The notes: generated by a model from the sequence alone, not told the origin. Counted from the first letter of the stretch, positions 32,897 through 40,366 are shown. The stretch: 64,000 nt of DNA from Aquiflexum sp041751335 (GCF_041751335.1 NZ_JBGSXS010000272.1:1-64000); one strand, 5' to 3'. Translations and numbers: made by a program.

Positions 32897-33115
32897 ATGA
32901 AAAAATTCAAAGATTTTACCGTAAATGAAATAATTACCGCAGATTTTCGGGCAGGCGCTGTTTTCAAGAGATTTGGAATTGACCCTTTATTAAATAAAGA
33001 AATGAGAATTCAAGAAGTTTGTGATCATTTTGACCTTGATCCTAATACTATTTTGGACAAAATCATTGAAGAAATGGAGGTTAAGGCTCCAAAGCCTTTT
33101 AAGGTGACAGCATAA
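32897..33115 (+). CDS. DUF542/ScdA-N-like mini-protein
   Basis: 72 residues matching the small helical N-terminal domain of iron-sulfur repair proteins ScdA/RIC (YtfE): FTVNEIITADFRAGAVFKRFGID, then EVCDHFDLDPNTILDKI. In the family, FGID is followed by a Cys-Cys-Gly-Gly type motif; here the sequence is PLLNKEM, without cysteines, and the hemerythrin domain of full RIC proteins is absent. It may keep only a structural or protein-binding role. It lies between the TIM-barrel-like gene and an Rrf2 regulator, consistent with a nitrosative-stress setting. Confidence 0.75.
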   Translation: MKKFKDFTVNEIITADFRAGAVFKRFGIDPLLNKEMRIQEVCDHFDLDPNTILDKIIEEMEVKAPKPFKVTA

Positions 33116-33426
33116 TATTGGAAGATTAATGTAATACAACCATTTCAACTTTATTGGTCATTAGGAAAAGAAATTTCCTAAAGAAAAAGAGGGTAGTTTT
33201 TTCTGATGACGCCTAGTATCACCTAGTTTCAAGAAACGAATTAAGCTTTGAATTTCGGAAAGCCCTTCTTAATAATAGATTATTGGTTTTCGTGCTAAGA
33301 TAAATCACCCTTTTTAAAATCTTTTGAAAAATTTGAACAAAATAACTCTGTTTTTGTATCATTAATTACAGATAGAAAGATAAATTTATCTTTATTTTGC
33401 AAAGTTTTATTTAAATAAAAATTCTT
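33116..33426. other. Regulatory region upstream of the Rrf2 gene
   Basis: 311 bases with no gene. The main signal is an 18-bp palindrome at 33376-33393. A related half-like AAGATAAAT occurs near 33298. Confidence 0.5.
33376..33393. promoter_or_regulatory. 18-bp palindrome, possible Rrf2 autoregulatory operator
   Basis: AAAGATAAATTTATCTTT is a perfect palindrome ending 33 bases before the Rrf2-family start codon, where a promoter is expected. Its A-A-G-A-T...A-T-C-T-T layout resembles NsrR-type operators, which are also AT-rich dyads of similar length. Binding by the neighbouring regulator is inference. Confidence 0.55.
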
Positions 33427-33864
33427 ATGTTTTCCAAAGCCTGTCAATACGGAATCAAATCAGTAATATATATATGGAAGCAAAGTCAAATTGGCCAAAA
33501 AGTAGGTGCTAAAGAGATAGCGGCACATGTTGATGCTCCGGAGCCTTTCACAGCAAAAATCCTTCAGGAACTTGTCAGAAAGAAATTAATAGGTTCCCAG
33601 AAAGGACCTTCAGGAGGGTTTTATGCAGGCAAAGAGCATGAAAATTTTACCTTAAAGGATTTGGTGGTTGTCATAGACGGCGATGAACTTTTTAATGGCT
33701 GTAGTCTAGGATTGAAGCAATGTTCGGAAACGAACCCATGTCCTTTGCACCATGAAATTAAAAATATAAGATTGGAATTGGTTCAGATGCTGACCAATAA
33801 AAGCCTCAAACAACTCGCAGAGGAAGTCGAGAGCGGTGAAACTGTACTTTATAGATTGGCTTAA
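33427..33864 (+). CDS. Rrf2-family regulator with NsrR-like cysteines
   Basis: 145 residues. An N-terminal winged helix-turn-helix of the Rrf2 type (MFSKACQYGIKSVIYI, EPFTAKILQELVRKKL, KGPSGGFY) is followed by three cysteines, C92, C99 and C105 (CSLGLKQCSETNPC), spaced much as in NsrR, which binds an NO-sensitive Fe-S cluster. IscR has different spacing and RirA/CymR differ too, so NsrR is the closest role, though not proven. A palindrome lies directly upstream. Likely targets are the genes at 30923 and 32897 and perhaps the nos block. Confidence 0.85.
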   Translation: MFSKACQYGIKSVIYIWKQSQIGQKVGAKEIAAHVDAPEPFTAKILQELVRKKLIGSQKGPSGGFYAGKEHENFTLKDLVVVIDGDELFNGCSLGLKQCSETNPCPLHHEIKNIRLELVQMLTNKSLKQLAEEVESGETVLYRLA

Positions 33865-33873
33865 GTTTGGTCA

Positions 33874-34698
33874 TCAGACCACAAGTTTTTTGACCTCTGA
33901 TTCTTTTAATTTTTTATATTTCACAACAGCTAAGACCGATACCGTCAGCAAAACCAAAATTACCCAATAAACCCAACTGGGAACCGGCACAGGATCTCCT
34001 GCTGCATAGGAATGAAGCCCTGACAGGTAGTAATTCACCCCGAAGGAGGTCATGACAATCGAAGAGAAAGCCCATAGGCTTGCAAGATTGAAGACCAGCC
34101 CGTCTTTGAATTTAGGAATCAATCTTAAGTGCAATACAAAGGCATAGACGATCACAGAGATCAAAGCCCAGGTTTCTTTTGGATCCCAAGCCCAATATCT
34201 TCCCCAACTTTCATTTGCCCAAACACCTCCCAGAAAAGTCCCGATAGCCAATAAAAACAATCCGATGGTAATGGACATTTCATTGACCATCTGAAGTTCT
34301 CTGATACTGCTCCACCATTGTTTTCCTGGACTATTGGGTTTAAAAATGGTCAGCATCAAACTCAATAAACCTATGATCGCGGAAAGTGCCAAAGGTGCAT
34401 AACTGCTCACGATAATTGCTACGTGTATTTTGAGCCAGTAGGAATTCAACACGGGCATCAAATTCGTGATTTCTGGATTGAGCCAATCCAAAAACCCGAC
34501 AAAAAGCAATGTTCCTGAAAAAAGCAGACCAAGAGGCAGTGTGAATTTTGACTTTGTAGAAAACAACAGCCCAAAAAGTAACACCCCCCAAGCCACAAAG
34601 ACCAACATTTCAAACCCATCGCTCCAAGGTGGATGTTTGGCTATGTACCATCTTAAACTCAGGTGGAAAGTGAATGCCAGAAAACCGAACCATGTCAT
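33874..34698 (-). CDS. CcsA-type cytochrome c assembly protein (C-terminal part of a CcsBA-type protein?)
   Basis: 274 residues with about eight membrane helices and the heme-handling WWD motif SWGRYWAWDPKETWAL. Conserved histidines flank it (KIHVAIIVSS, VLHLRLI). This is the cytochrome c assembly domain of system II. In Bacteroidota it is usually the C-terminal half of a roughly 1000-residue CcsBA protein. Here it starts just before the RWYIAKHPPWSDGFEM segment and the ResB half is absent. Its ATG overlaps the stop of the gene upstream (TAATG). It is either a stand-alone CcsA or a truncated gene; the partner could be elsewhere. Confidence 0.8.
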   Translation of the reverse strand: MTWFGFLAFTFHLSLRWYIAKHPPWSDGFEMLVFVAWGVLLFGLLFSTKSKFTLPLGLLFSGTLLFVGFLDWLNPEITNLMPVLNSYWLKIHVAIIVSSYAPLALSAIIGLLSLMLTIFKPNSPGKQWWSSIRELQMVNEMSITIGLFLLAIGTFLGGVWANESWGRYWAWDPKETWALISVIVYAFVLHLRLIPKFKDGLVFNLASLWAFSSIVMTSFGVNYYLSGLHSYAAGDPVPVPSWVYWVILVLLTVSVLAVVKYKKLKESEVKKLVV

Positions 34699-34991
34699 TA
34701 CTTTACCGACTGACCAGATTTTTTTCCAAATGCCTCTGTAATGTTTTGACCTGATTCATCCTGTATGCTGTATTTGATAACATCCAACAGATTTTTGGCT
34801 AATTCGGGGTCTTCCTCAGAAACATAGCCCAGTTTGGCGTTTTCATGAATTCCTTTGACCAAAAATGCACCACCTTCCCATTGGTAAAGTGTCCGCATTT
34901 GGAGTGGATGGGATTCGCCTGCATGTTGGTTGCATATTTTTTGGGTAGCCATCTCCATCAGTTGTAGATGTTGAGCTGTTTCTATGATCAA
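34698..34991 (-). CDS. Hypothetical protein upstream of CcsA
   Basis: 97 residues, soluble, with one Cys (KICNQHAGESHP) and a conserved-looking RTLYQWEGGAFLVKGIHE segment. No family was recognised and no CXXCH heme motif is present. Its stop overlaps the start of the CcsA-type gene by one base, so the two are translationally coupled and probably act together, for example in cytochrome maturation; that is inference from context. Confidence 0.5.
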   Translation of the reverse strand: MIIETAQHLQLMEMATQKICNQHAGESHPLQMRTLYQWEGGAFLVKGIHENAKLGYVSEEDPELAKNLLDVIKYSIQDESGQNITEAFGKKSGQSVK

Positions 34992-35085
34992 AAAACAATC
35001 AAAAATATTCCATTATCATGACTTTAATCATAAAAGATAAAAAAGTCTTTTTATATCTTGTGCCAAAATCCAAACCCAAAACGAA

Positions 35086-35640
35086 ATGAAATCGATATTT
35101 AAATCTCTTGCAGTAATTGGCTCGCTTCTGTTGTTGATAGCATGTGGTTCTTCGGAAAATCAAAATACCAACAGTTCTGTTTCTGAGACAACACATGTGG
35201 GACAATCAGGTGTCAAAGATGATATGTCCAACCCTAATATTGTACAAGTGGCAGTCGGATCAGCCGATCATTCTACATTGGTAGCAGCATTGAAGGCTGC
35301 TGACTATGTAGATGTTTTGACGAACGTTGGGCCTTTCACTGTTTTTGCGCCAAGCAATACGGCTTTTGATGCCTTACCAGATGGAACACTTACCACATTG
35401 ACAAAAAAAGAAAACCAAAGACAATTGAGGGATATTTTGGAATTCCATGTTCTGCTTGGCGTTTACAGAGTCGAAGACTTTGTAAATGGAAGAAAACTTG
35501 GAACCGCCCATGGAGCATCTTTAGTAATAGAGAAGTCAGAGGATGGTACAGTATTGGTCAATGGAGGTAAAATAATTGGAAGTGTTCCTGCTTCAAATGG
35601 AATAATACACGTAGTGGACAAGGTGTTGTTGCCAGATTGA
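35086..35640 (+). CDS. Fasciclin (FAS1) domain lipoprotein
   Basis: 184 residues: lipoprotein signal with LLLIACGSS, a Ser/Thr/Asn-rich linker, then one FAS1 domain (STLVAALKAADYVDVL, PFTVFAPSNTAFDALP, LLGVYRVEDFVNG, SNGIIHVVDKVLLP). The conserved N-A-F and the H2-type IHVVDKVLLP motifs are present. Such proteins are surface- or periplasm-exposed and mediate adhesion or interactions. It stands alone on the plus strand and is followed by a hairpin terminator. Confidence 0.88.
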   Translation: MKSIFKSLAVIGSLLLLIACGSSENQNTNSSVSETTHVGQSGVKDDMSNPNIVQVAVGSADHSTLVAALKAADYVDVLTNVGPFTVFAPSNTAFDALPDGTLTTLTKKENQRQLRDILEFHVLLGVYRVEDFVNGRKLGTAHGASLVIEKSEDGTVLVNGGKIIGSVPASNGIIHVVDKVLLPD

Positions 35641-35704
35641 AATTGTTATTATGGTTATCCGCTTATTTTCCAAAATAGCAGGATTCTCATTTCTCTGGTA
35701 GGAA

Positions 35705-35730
35705 GTCCGATGACAGATGACCGATGTTAC
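35705..35730. repeat. Heptanucleotide-phased tract 5
   Basis: CCGATGA, CAGATGA and CCGATGT stand at exact 7-base steps, between the FAS1 gene and its terminator. Confidence 0.45.
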
Positions 35731-35792
35731 GGACAATAAAGCATTCAACCATAGTTTTAATTTTAGGTAAAGGTTAATGGTTTCTAATCCGG

Positions 35793-35824
35793 AAAAGCAT
35801 CAGGCATTAGCTTGGTGCTTTTTT
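35793..35824. terminator. Terminator between the FAS1 gene and moaE
   Basis: AAAAGCATCA pairs with TGGTGCTTTT (one G-T) around a 10-base loop, followed on the plus strand by two more T residues. It serves the plus-strand FAS1 gene and directly abuts the stop of the convergent moaE gene, so it is probably bidirectional. Confidence 0.65.
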
Positions 35825-36269
35825 AAGTATTCTCCTTCCAAACACTTTTCTCATTCTCCAAAATTTCCTTTCCCCAAACAGGCACTTCTTTTTTGATCCT
35901 TTCTACCAGTTCTTCACAGGCATCAATGGCGGCTTTTCGGTGTTTGGAGGATGTAAATACAAAAAGACAGATTTCTCCAACTTTGACTTCCCCGAGACTG
36001 TGGTAAATATGCATGCAGGAAAGAGGGTATTTGGCAAAGATGGCCTCGCGGATTTCAAAAGCTTTCTCCAAGGCCATTTCCTCATAAGCGGTATATTCAA
36101 TCGCCCTGACCATTCCGCCTTCTTTTTCATCAGCCCTGACTTGGCCAAGGAAAATGCTGTGGCCGCCGATGTCCGTTTTGGTGCTGTGATTGGCGATGGA
36201 TTTGGCAATTTTGTCAGGAGAAATAGCTCCTGCTACAAATATGTTTTTTGGTGTTCTTTTAGTTTCCAT
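35823..36269 (-). CDS. moaE: Molybdopterin synthase catalytic subunit MoaE
   Basis: 148 residues with the MoaE core: HSIFLGQVRADE, IEYTAYEEMALEKAFEIRE and the catalytic K-H-R-K-A-A...K-K-E-V-P-V-W-G-K-E pattern. With MoaD it inserts two sulfurs into precursor Z to form molybdopterin. It overlaps the end of the moeB-like gene by 11 bases and closes a minus-strand run mobA-moeB-moaE. Confidence 0.94.
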   Translation of the reverse strand: METKRTPKNIFVAGAISPDKIAKSIANHSTKTDIGGHSIFLGQVRADEKEGGMVRAIEYTAYEEMALEKAFEIREAIFAKYPLSCMHIYHSLGEVKVGEICLFVFTSSKHRKAAIDACEELVERIKKEVPVWGKEILENEKSVWKENT

Positions 36270-37362
36270 AATAGTTTTTGTTGATCGGTGAATCCAATGC
36301 TTCGATACCTCCCGAAATGGAATGGATTTTTTTTCCGGGAAAAGCTTTTTCCAGGATTTTGACTGATTTCAAACTTCTGACCCCACTTTGACAAAATAAC
36401 AATAAGGGATCAATAAGACTCAAAACGCTGGTAGTTTCTTCAATTTCAGAGATAGGAACCAAAATGTGGTCAAAATTCTTTAACCTGGGAGCTTCATCTT
36501 TTTCCCTGACATCGACCAGCTTTCCATTTGGGAATTTCTCCAAAAGTCCAATGGCCTCTACCCAATTAATACTGTCACCATTTCCACATACAACTGCATA
36601 GTCCATTTCCATGAATTCCGTAATGGTTTTTGGCATTGAAAGATGTGCGTCAGGATTTTTGCTCAGCCCGACCTCGTAGGATTGATGGTCAAGCAGATTA
36701 TAGAACAGCATTTTATCTATCAAGGTATTACCATACCCGGTTATGAATTTAATAGCCTCTGCGGCCTGTATAGTCCCTATAATTCCAGGCAATACGCCCA
36801 AAACCCCAGTTTCATTGCAATTGGGGATCTCGTATGCAGTAGGTGGGTCAGGGAAAAGGTCTCTGTAATTGATGCTATTGGAATCATTTGCATTGAGGAT
36901 ACCAACCTGTCCTTGGTTTTGATAAATTGCCCCAAAGACCAAAGGTTTTCCCAAAAGTACACAGGCGTCATTGACCAAGTAACGTGTGGGGAAATTGTCC
37001 GAACCATCCAAGATAAGGTCATATTTGGAGATTACAGATGCTGCATTTTCAGTGGTAATAAACTCAGGAATACAATCTATAAGAATATCAGAATATTTGG
37101 ATTTCAAATAATGTGCGGCAGTTTCTGCTTTGTTCATCCCGAGGTCACTTTCGCCAAAAAGTATCTGTCTGTTCAAATTGCTGACTGAAACCAAATCACC
37201 ATCCATGATGCCTATGGTTCCCACGCCTGCGGCAGCCAAATACAGCAATGCAGGACATCCCAAACCTCCGGCTCCAATGACCAGTATTTTGGATTTCTTT
37301 AGTTTTTCCTGGGCCTCTTTTCCAAACCCGGGCAATACATATTGTCTTGCAAATCTGTCCAT
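36259..37362 (-). CDS. moeB: MoeB/ThiF-type adenylyltransferase with rhodanese domain
   Basis: 367 residues from ATG 37362 (MDRFARQY), which lies 2 bases after the mobA stop; an upstream in-frame Met inside mobA was rejected. The E1-like domain has VIGAGGLGCPALLYLAAAGV, NLNRQILF and DNFPTRYLVND. The C-terminal rhodanese domain has an active-site loop CQSGVRS. The enzyme adenylates the C-terminal Gly-Gly of MoaD so sulfur can be loaded. The usual zinc-binding CxxC pairs are missing (YRDLFP where Y-R-C-L-F-P is usual; NPDAHLS at the second site). Confidence 0.9.
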   Translation of the reverse strand: MDRFARQYVLPGFGKEAQEKLKKSKILVIGAGGLGCPALLYLAAAGVGTIGIMDGDLVSVSNLNRQILFGESDLGMNKAETAAHYLKSKYSDILIDCIPEFITTENAASVISKYDLILDGSDNFPTRYLVNDACVLLGKPLVFGAIYQNQGQVGILNANDSNSINYRDLFPDPPTAYEIPNCNETGVLGVLPGIIGTIQAAEAIKFITGYGNTLIDKMLFYNLLDHQSYEVGLSKNPDAHLSMPKTITEFMEMDYAVVCGNGDSINWVEAIGLLEKFPNGKLVDVREKDEAPRLKNFDHILVPISEIEETTSVLSLIDPLLLFCQSGVRSLKSVKILEKAFPGKKIHSISGGIEALDSPINKNYYGN

Positions 37363-37364
37363 GT

Positions 37365-37946
37365 TTATTGTTTGTTCCAGTAATCCAGTTCTTCCCTGCA
37401 ATTGATATTTGTCAAAGTTGTCGGTTCTGTCTTTTCAATTTCATCCATTTTCACGATGTGGTGATCTTGGGAGGAAATAAAATCCTGCAACTTGAGAAGG
37501 TCATTTTCTATATGTTTCTTGAGTTCAGGAAGGATGGATTTGGGATAAATGGCCAAAAGGGGATTGATATATCCATTGGTCTCGGCCACAGTGATCTTGT
37601 TTTCTTTGCTATTGTCAATCAAGTGACTTATCACATTTTTGGTGATAAAGGGCATATCGCATCCCATAAGTAACACATAAGGGGTGGAGGTCTGTTCCAA
37701 AGTGGTAATTAAGCCTCCCATAGGACCTTTGTTCTGAATAGAGTCCTTATATAAAGGTAAGTAAAATTGATTGTAATCGGGATTCGCTGAAATCAATTTT
37801 ACCTCCAAAGGGATCGATTGCAAGGTTTTGATGACTGAGGTAATCATAGGTGAGCCATTTAATAACGCCAGACCCTTATCTTCCCTCATTCGAAGGCTTT
37901 TTCCACCGGCCAATATAAAGGCTTCTATTTCCTGATATGCAACCAC
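37365..37946 (-). CDS. mobA: MobA-like molybdenum cofactor guanylyltransferase
   Basis: 193 residues with the nucleotidyltransferase signature LAGGKSLRMREDKGLALLNG and the metal-binding MGCDMPFI segment. It transfers GMP to molybdopterin to form the bis-MGD type of cofactor used by nitrate reductases and related enzymes. It is the first gene of the run mobA-moeB-moaE. Presence of MobA implies that the cell has at least one DMSO-reductase-family molybdoenzyme; none is in the window. Confidence 0.88.
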   Translation of the reverse strand: MVAYQEIEAFILAGGKSLRMREDKGLALLNGSPMITSVIKTLQSIPLEVKLISANPDYNQFYLPLYKDSIQNKGPMGGLITTLEQTSTPYVLLMGCDMPFITKNVISHLIDNSKENKITVAETNGYINPLLAIYPKSILPELKKHIENDLLKLQDFISSQDHHIVKMDEIEKTEPTTLTNINCREELDYWNKQ

Positions 37947-38153
37947 TGAATCTAATTTGGTTTGGTAAATAGATTTTTACATCTCCATTCTCGCAGAAAT
38001 TTAAATATCGGAACTTATAGGGGTAATCAAAAGCAAAAGGTGGACGGAAATCATATGGAATTTCAATCCCAACCTTTCCTAATACTATTGTTTTGTCAAA
38101 AATGTGTCCCTGGAAATCATTCTTACCTTATTGATCCAACTTAGCCACAAATA

Positions 38154-38348
38154 TTATGTGCTATTGCAGGTCAAAAAACCTGTAGATAAACCAGAAAACA
38201 CCACCGAGTCCAAACCCAAAAAACAAAAGTTAAATACCATACTTTTTTTGCTGGTCTTGCGGTCTTCTAGTTGAATATTGCTTCTTCGCCTTTCAATTCT
38301 TATAAATCTTGAATTATTTTTTTTCTTTTTTTTTAGAAAAAAGGCCAT
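38154..38348 (-). pseudogene. Small membrane protein gene with an apparent frameshift
   Basis: The frame begins MAFFLKKKKKNNSRFI and runs into a hydrophobic segment, KSMVFNFCFLG. Adding one T in the T6 run near 38240 gives an alternative end FGFGLGGVFWFIYRFFDLQ-stop, a more convincing membrane helix and tail. The full product would be a roughly 62-residue membrane protein. Either a one-base deletion disabled it or this is a homopolymer sequencing error. No family was recognised. Confidence 0.4.
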
Positions 38349-38435
38349 ATCGGTCTCTAACTTTTCAGCTTTTCAAGCTGTCTTTTTTTCCTCATTCTAA
38401 ATCCAAGGATGGAGGTTATTGATCAGACCACTCTT

Positions 38436-38633
38436 TCATCGTCCAAAAATTAAGACAGGAAATAGATATATTCGTATCTTGAGTTTAATCAACATAAAAT
38501 AAGATGCATAATACATTCGATTAATCGCCGTATTGTAATATTTATTATTTATGTGAGTCCGCACCTCTTCAATGGTTTCCAAGGCCCGCTCCATTCTGTA
38601 ATTAATATAGTCCTCGGGATTATTTCCTGTCAT
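38436..38633 (-). pseudogene. Truncated HEPN-domain gene (partner of MNT)
   Basis: The first 45 codons match a HEPN-domain toxin: DYINYRMERALETIEEV and AINRMYYASYFML. The conserved R-x4-6-H RNase motif and the C-terminal helices are missing; the frame ends after 65 codons in unrelated sequence. Normal HEPN partners have about 130 residues. The start overlaps the MNT stop by 4 bases, as in intact MNT-HEPN operons. The toxin is probably dead. Confidence 0.7.
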
Positions 38634-38950
38634 AGTAGAATTGCACTACGCATAACTTTTTGATAAAAAGGAGTTATTTTATATTTGGTGTCCCATTCAT
38701 TTTCACTGTATACCATAGGGATAATTACTTCTCCTGTTTCAAATTCCAGGTCATACAATGGGTTCGTGATTTTATTTTCGTCTTCAAATGTAATTTTCTT
38801 TTTATTTAGGAGAATTAGTAGGTCCCAGTCAGACATTTTTTTGGAGGTTCCTTTTGACCTAGAACCAAATAAATAAACTTTGGCTTTAGGGTCTAGGTCG
38901 GTTACTATACCTTTTATTTCATCTAACAGCCATTTCTCAGTCTTATTCAT
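38630..38950 (-). CDS. MNT-type nucleotidyltransferase antitoxin
   Basis: 106 residues with the minimal nucleotidyltransferase signature VYLFGSRSKGTSKKMSDWDL (GSRSKG plus D-W-D) and a later Glu in DLEFETGEV. In MNT-HEPN modules this enzyme AMPylates and silences the HEPN RNase. The gene is intact while its partner is truncated, which fits loss of the toxin first. Confidence 0.82.
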   Translation of the reverse strand: MNKTEKWLLDEIKGIVTDLDPKAKVYLFGSRSKGTSKKMSDWDLLILLNKKKITFEDENKITNPLYDLEFETGEVIIPMVYSENEWDTKYKITPFYQKVMRSAILL

Positions 38951-38971
38951 AAATCAAATATAAGCATTTGG

Positions 38972-39157
38972 TTATTTTAATGATTGGGTTTGTTTACCTA
39001 AATCAATTTTTGCATAAATGTCCAAACTTATATATTTGCCATTTTTAAGTTCACAATCTTCCATTGTTCCTTCATGGTTAAAATCAAGTTTGGTCATTGC
39101 TTTTTTACAATTTATATTTTCCGTATCCACACCTCTAATCAACCAATGCCCATTCAC
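38972..39157 (-). CDS. Short unrecognised frame after moaD
   Basis: About 61 codons if started at GTG 39157, just after the moaD stop; an ATG start at 39205 would overlap moaD by 44 bases. The peptide (NHEGTMEDCELKNGKYISLD) has a plausible composition but no family was recognised. It may be a fragment of a third gene lost when the MNT-HEPN pair arrived. Confidence 0.25.
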   Translation of the reverse strand: MNGHWLIRGVDTENINCKKAMTKLDFNHEGTMEDCELKNGKYISLDIYAKIDLGKQTQSLK

Positions 39158-39161
39158 TCCC

Positions 39162-39392
39162 TCACCCTCCCGAAAATGGAGGCAACAATGCCACTTCAGC
39201 ACCAAGGGGTATTATGGTTTTTCCAACAGCCTGTTTTTTATTGACTGCTAGGCTGAATTTAATATGTTTCAGGTCGGGAAATTGTTGATGGAGAAATCCA
39301 AGGAGGACTTCCGTGTCGGGCATGTATTGTAATTCCATTTCATTGGTCTGAATTTTTTCAGCGACCATTCCGAAGGCTTTGATCTTAATCAT
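39162..39392 (-). CDS. moaD: Molybdopterin synthase sulfur carrier MoaD
   Basis: 76 residues with a ubiquitin-like fold pattern and the diagnostic C-terminus ALLPPFSGG, whose terminal Gly-Gly is adenylated by MoeB and then carries the sulfur as a thiocarboxylate. It lies downstream of the TauE gene on the same strand and is separated from moaE by the MNT/HEPN remnant and mobA-moeB. Confidence 0.92.
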   Translation of the reverse strand: MIKIKAFGMVAEKIQTNEMELQYMPDTEVLLGFLHQQFPDLKHIKFSLAVNKKQAVGKTIIPLGAEVALLPPFSGG

Positions 39393-39431
39393 ATGCTTTT
39401 ATTTTTGAAACATTAATTTAATCAAAATCCA

Positions 39432-40175
39432 TTACCCTGTCCATATTAATTTGACGGCGGCAATAAACAGTACCAAGGCAAGTAAATATTTGATGGCAAC
39501 GGGATTGAACTTTCTGGCACCCAAGTAAGCACCGAGCCCACCTCCCAAAATAGTCAAAGGCATCACAATCCATAATTGCTGATCAATCTGAATCTGAAAG
39601 CCATCAGCTCCCAGAAATCCTGAAACAGAATTTAAGAATATAAATATGGCACTGACCGCAGCGGTTTCCTTCATATTGGTCCAACCCAGCATCAACAGAA
39701 TGGGAGAAAGGATGATTCCCCCACCAATACCAATCAGGCCTGAAAAAAAGCCTATCAATAATCCTAACAGAGGTGCCATCCACCATTTTTGTTCGACTGA
39801 ATTATCTTCATTGATAGGGAATACATTAAGAAACCGCAGAATGGGGAAGAAAAGCAAAATCCCTAAAATCCTTTTGTAAAGAATGGTGTCTACCAAAATT
39901 GAACCACCTAAATAGGCTGCAGGAATGGAAAAAATGATCAGTGAAAGAAAAAGCCTGTTGGGAAACACCACGGTTTTTCTGAATCCGAGAAAGGCCATCA
40001 TGGATACAAACATGTTCATGAGGAGTGCCGTTGGGCGGATTTGCTCAGGAGCAAAGTTCAATAAAGCCAAAACCATCAGATAACTGCTGGCACCTCCATG
40101 ACCCACGGAAGCATATAGAAATGCCACCAAAGGAAGGACGAGGTATAGAAATAGGTCGCTCAGTTCCAAGCTCAT
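39432..40175 (-). CDS. TauE/SafE-family permease
   Basis: 247 residues with eight hydrophobic helices and the two family repeats: SVGHGGASSYLMVLALLNF near the N-terminus and GIGGGIILSPILLMLGW in the middle. The family exports sulfite, sulfoacetate or other small anions. Being placed inside a molybdenum-cofactor cluster suggests a link with a molybdoenzyme substrate or product, for example sulfite or nitrate/nitrite, but this cannot be read from the sequence. Confidence 0.88.
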   Translation of the reverse strand: MSLELSDLFLYLVLPLVAFLYASVGHGGASSYLMVLALLNFAPEQIRPTALLMNMFVSMMAFLGFRKTVVFPNRLFLSLIIFSIPAAYLGGSILVDTILYKRILGILLFFPILRFLNVFPINEDNSVEQKWWMAPLLGLLIGFFSGLIGIGGGIILSPILLMLGWTNMKETAAVSAIFIFLNSVSGFLGADGFQIQIDQQLWIVMPLTILGGGLGAYLGARKFNPVAIKYLLALVLFIAAVKLIWTG

Positions 40176-40189
40176 ATTTTATCTAACAT

Positions 40190-40366
40190 ATTCCATATGA
40201 AATCAGGTTAAAAGAGTCCTGTACGGGAAGGATGTGTACTGCGCCATTTTCTAATTTGCTTTGAGGAATGGGGTGATTCCTGCTTTTTTGATAAAATTAT
40301 ATGCCAATGGATTCTTTCCCGTGGGCTTATCCTCATCAAAATTCAGGAAGGCCTCCAATGGGATGT
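40190..40366 (-). pseudogene. Broken copy of the moeA 3' end
   Basis: On the minus strand, GKNPLAYNFIKKAGITPFLK is followed by a stop and then, in another frame, VHILPVQDSFNLISYG. These match the intact MoeA segments GKFPLIYDFNKKPGITLFLK and VHILSGQESFNLISYG. The alignable DNA covers about 40191-40324 against about 41240-41375. The copy ends 15 bases before the TauE start. It is separated from intact moeA by the PIN toxin module, as if the module had displaced an older moeA end. Confidence 0.8.

Noticed and set aside
36643..37188. 181-codon plus-strand frame inside moeB
   Set aside because: Shadow of the moeB-like gene; no start context or family similarity.
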